Source: Apostichopus parvimensis
Taxonomy: Eukaryota > Echinodermata > Holothuroidea > Aspidochirotida > Stichopodidae
Assembly (NCBI GenBank): GCA_000934455.1
Contig: KN888518.1
Span: 95,361 to 129,773 of the forward strand
Length of the DNA: 34,413 nt
Direction of reading: 5' to 3'
Shown here: positions 33,600 through 34,413 of the stretch, in pieces
How the letters are laid out: each line of letters begins with the position of its first letter
How positions within the stretch are numbered: position 1 is the stretch's first letter
Program-made: the position numbers and the translations under genes
The notes under the pieces: model-generated
Databases searched by the model: none
What the model saw: only the letters and a program-made list of their open reading frames with translations
What the model was told of the DNA's origin: nothing

Positions 33600-34302
33600 C
33601 TGTTAATTTGTTATGATTAATATATGCCCTCATCAAACAAGGGATGGGTCAATTCGTAAAACAAACAGATATGATCTTTACACTTGTATGAATGTATCAT
33701 GAATGAGTATTTGGGGATGGGTATGGACAGTGTTGAGCGACGTACATGTCTTGACTCAGTTTGTGTATACAATTTTTTTTCCTCTAAAAATGTTTCCGTG
33801 CATTTCATAGCACGAAACTGTATATACTTAAATAAGACCAGCTGGGCATAAGATACACTGAATATATAATTCATCAGCATAAGTAGCAATATCTTTGTCC
33901 CTGATATCTCTTTAATACGCAATAGTACATGGGCAAGTTATAAAATTGGTACTGTTTAAATTACGTTCACTTTTTCAACGTAAAGCTGGAATTCAACAAT
34001 TCAACATAAATATGTTACATCAAAACCATTACAACAGGAAACGTACACGTATGCCCAGATTCAATATCTCTGTAATTATAAAAAAAAATTATAATCACTG
34101 TGTTGTAAAATGCAGCTACCTAGTGTGAAGGTGTCATCAATCGAAGGAGATTGTTATGACACTCACCAACCAAACACCTATTTGAATGTCAAAAACAGTA
34201 GTTGCTGCAGTCGGCTTTCGAAGATCAAGAATGTAACTGCGATGACCAACTCCACGTGGAAACCACTTAACTACAAACAAGGAGAGGTAAAAGTTATAAA
34301 AT
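33600..34302. other. Gene-free AT-rich stretch
   Basis: Open frames at 33617-33922 (minus) and 33946-34128 (plus) lack splice borders or family resemblance. Nothing else is recognised. Confidence 0.35.
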
Positions 34303-34318
34303 ACACACACACACATAA

Positions 34319-34413
<95 letters not shown>
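34303..34413 (+). repeat. Compound microsatellite (CA)n then (ATCT)n, cut by window end
   Basis: A short (AC)n run at about 34303-34314 is followed by about 24 uninterrupted ATCT units from 34319 to the last base. The true length is unknown because the window ends inside it. Confidence 0.95.

Noticed and set aside
1-34413. CRISPR arrays, bacterial operons, riboswitches, phage features
   Set aside because: None seen; the gene structure and repeats are eukaryotic.

Overview
The window looks like repeat-rich genomic DNA from a eukaryote, most likely a marine invertebrate deuterostome. An echinoderm such as a sea cucumber is my guess, but the sequence alone does not prove it. The reasons are AT-rich DNA with short exons bounded by GT-AG introns in matching phase, an NLR-type NACHT protein of the kind expanded in echinoderms and amphioxus, a PIF/Harbinger DNA transposon, a jockey/CR1-type LINE, a hammerhead-like relic of the kind carried by Penelope-like elements, and many microsatellites and decayed repeats. 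Nothing looks bacterial or viral: there are no operons, and most open frames above 60 codons are chance.

Layout. 1-213: nested, decayed hAT-like repeat ends. About 3145-9450, minus strand: a compact NLR gene in four coding exons, namely a Ser/Thr-rich leader exon (9450-9264), a large NACHT exon (8637-7120), a leucine-rich-repeat-like exon (3722-3517) and a short terminal exon (3229-3145). A second candidate terminal exon lies at 3403-3286. The large exon carries one apparent frameshift near 7152-7158. About 9.5-15.2 kb: no recognisable gene. 15450-15196, minus: a well-bounded, unidentified Cys-containing exon. 16.2-18.0 kb: a diverged duplicated repeat split by a GC-richer segment full of GTCGGGTCG-like words, followed by an unidentified plus-strand exon (17841-18023). 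18.1-19.4 kb: a 130-bp duplication, one copy ending at a hAT-like terminus, and an 8-bp minisatellite. 20.0-22.0 kb, minus: a 5'-truncated LINE with an intact RT motif series but three stop codons. 23.57 kb: a hammerhead-ribozyme-like remnant. 24202-28235: a 4-kb PIF/Harbinger transposon with 19-bp perfect termini and subterminal repeats. Its DDE transposase has one intron and several frameshifts. Nested inside it on the minus strand is a roughly 195-bp retroposed sequence whose 5' end is the first 40 nt of U2 snRNA, flanked by an 11-bp direct repeat. 28.2-34.3 kb: AT-rich DNA with an old imperfect duplication (about 30.64-31.81 and 32.03-33.59 kb), ending in a (ATCT)n microsatellite cut by the window edge.

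Functionally, only the NLR gene and two or three orphan exons look like host genes. The rest is a layered record of transposition: Harbinger into an open, possibly exonic stretch, then the U2-headed retroposon into Harbinger. The U2-headed element and the alternative short LRR terminal exons of the NLR are the observations I would check first.
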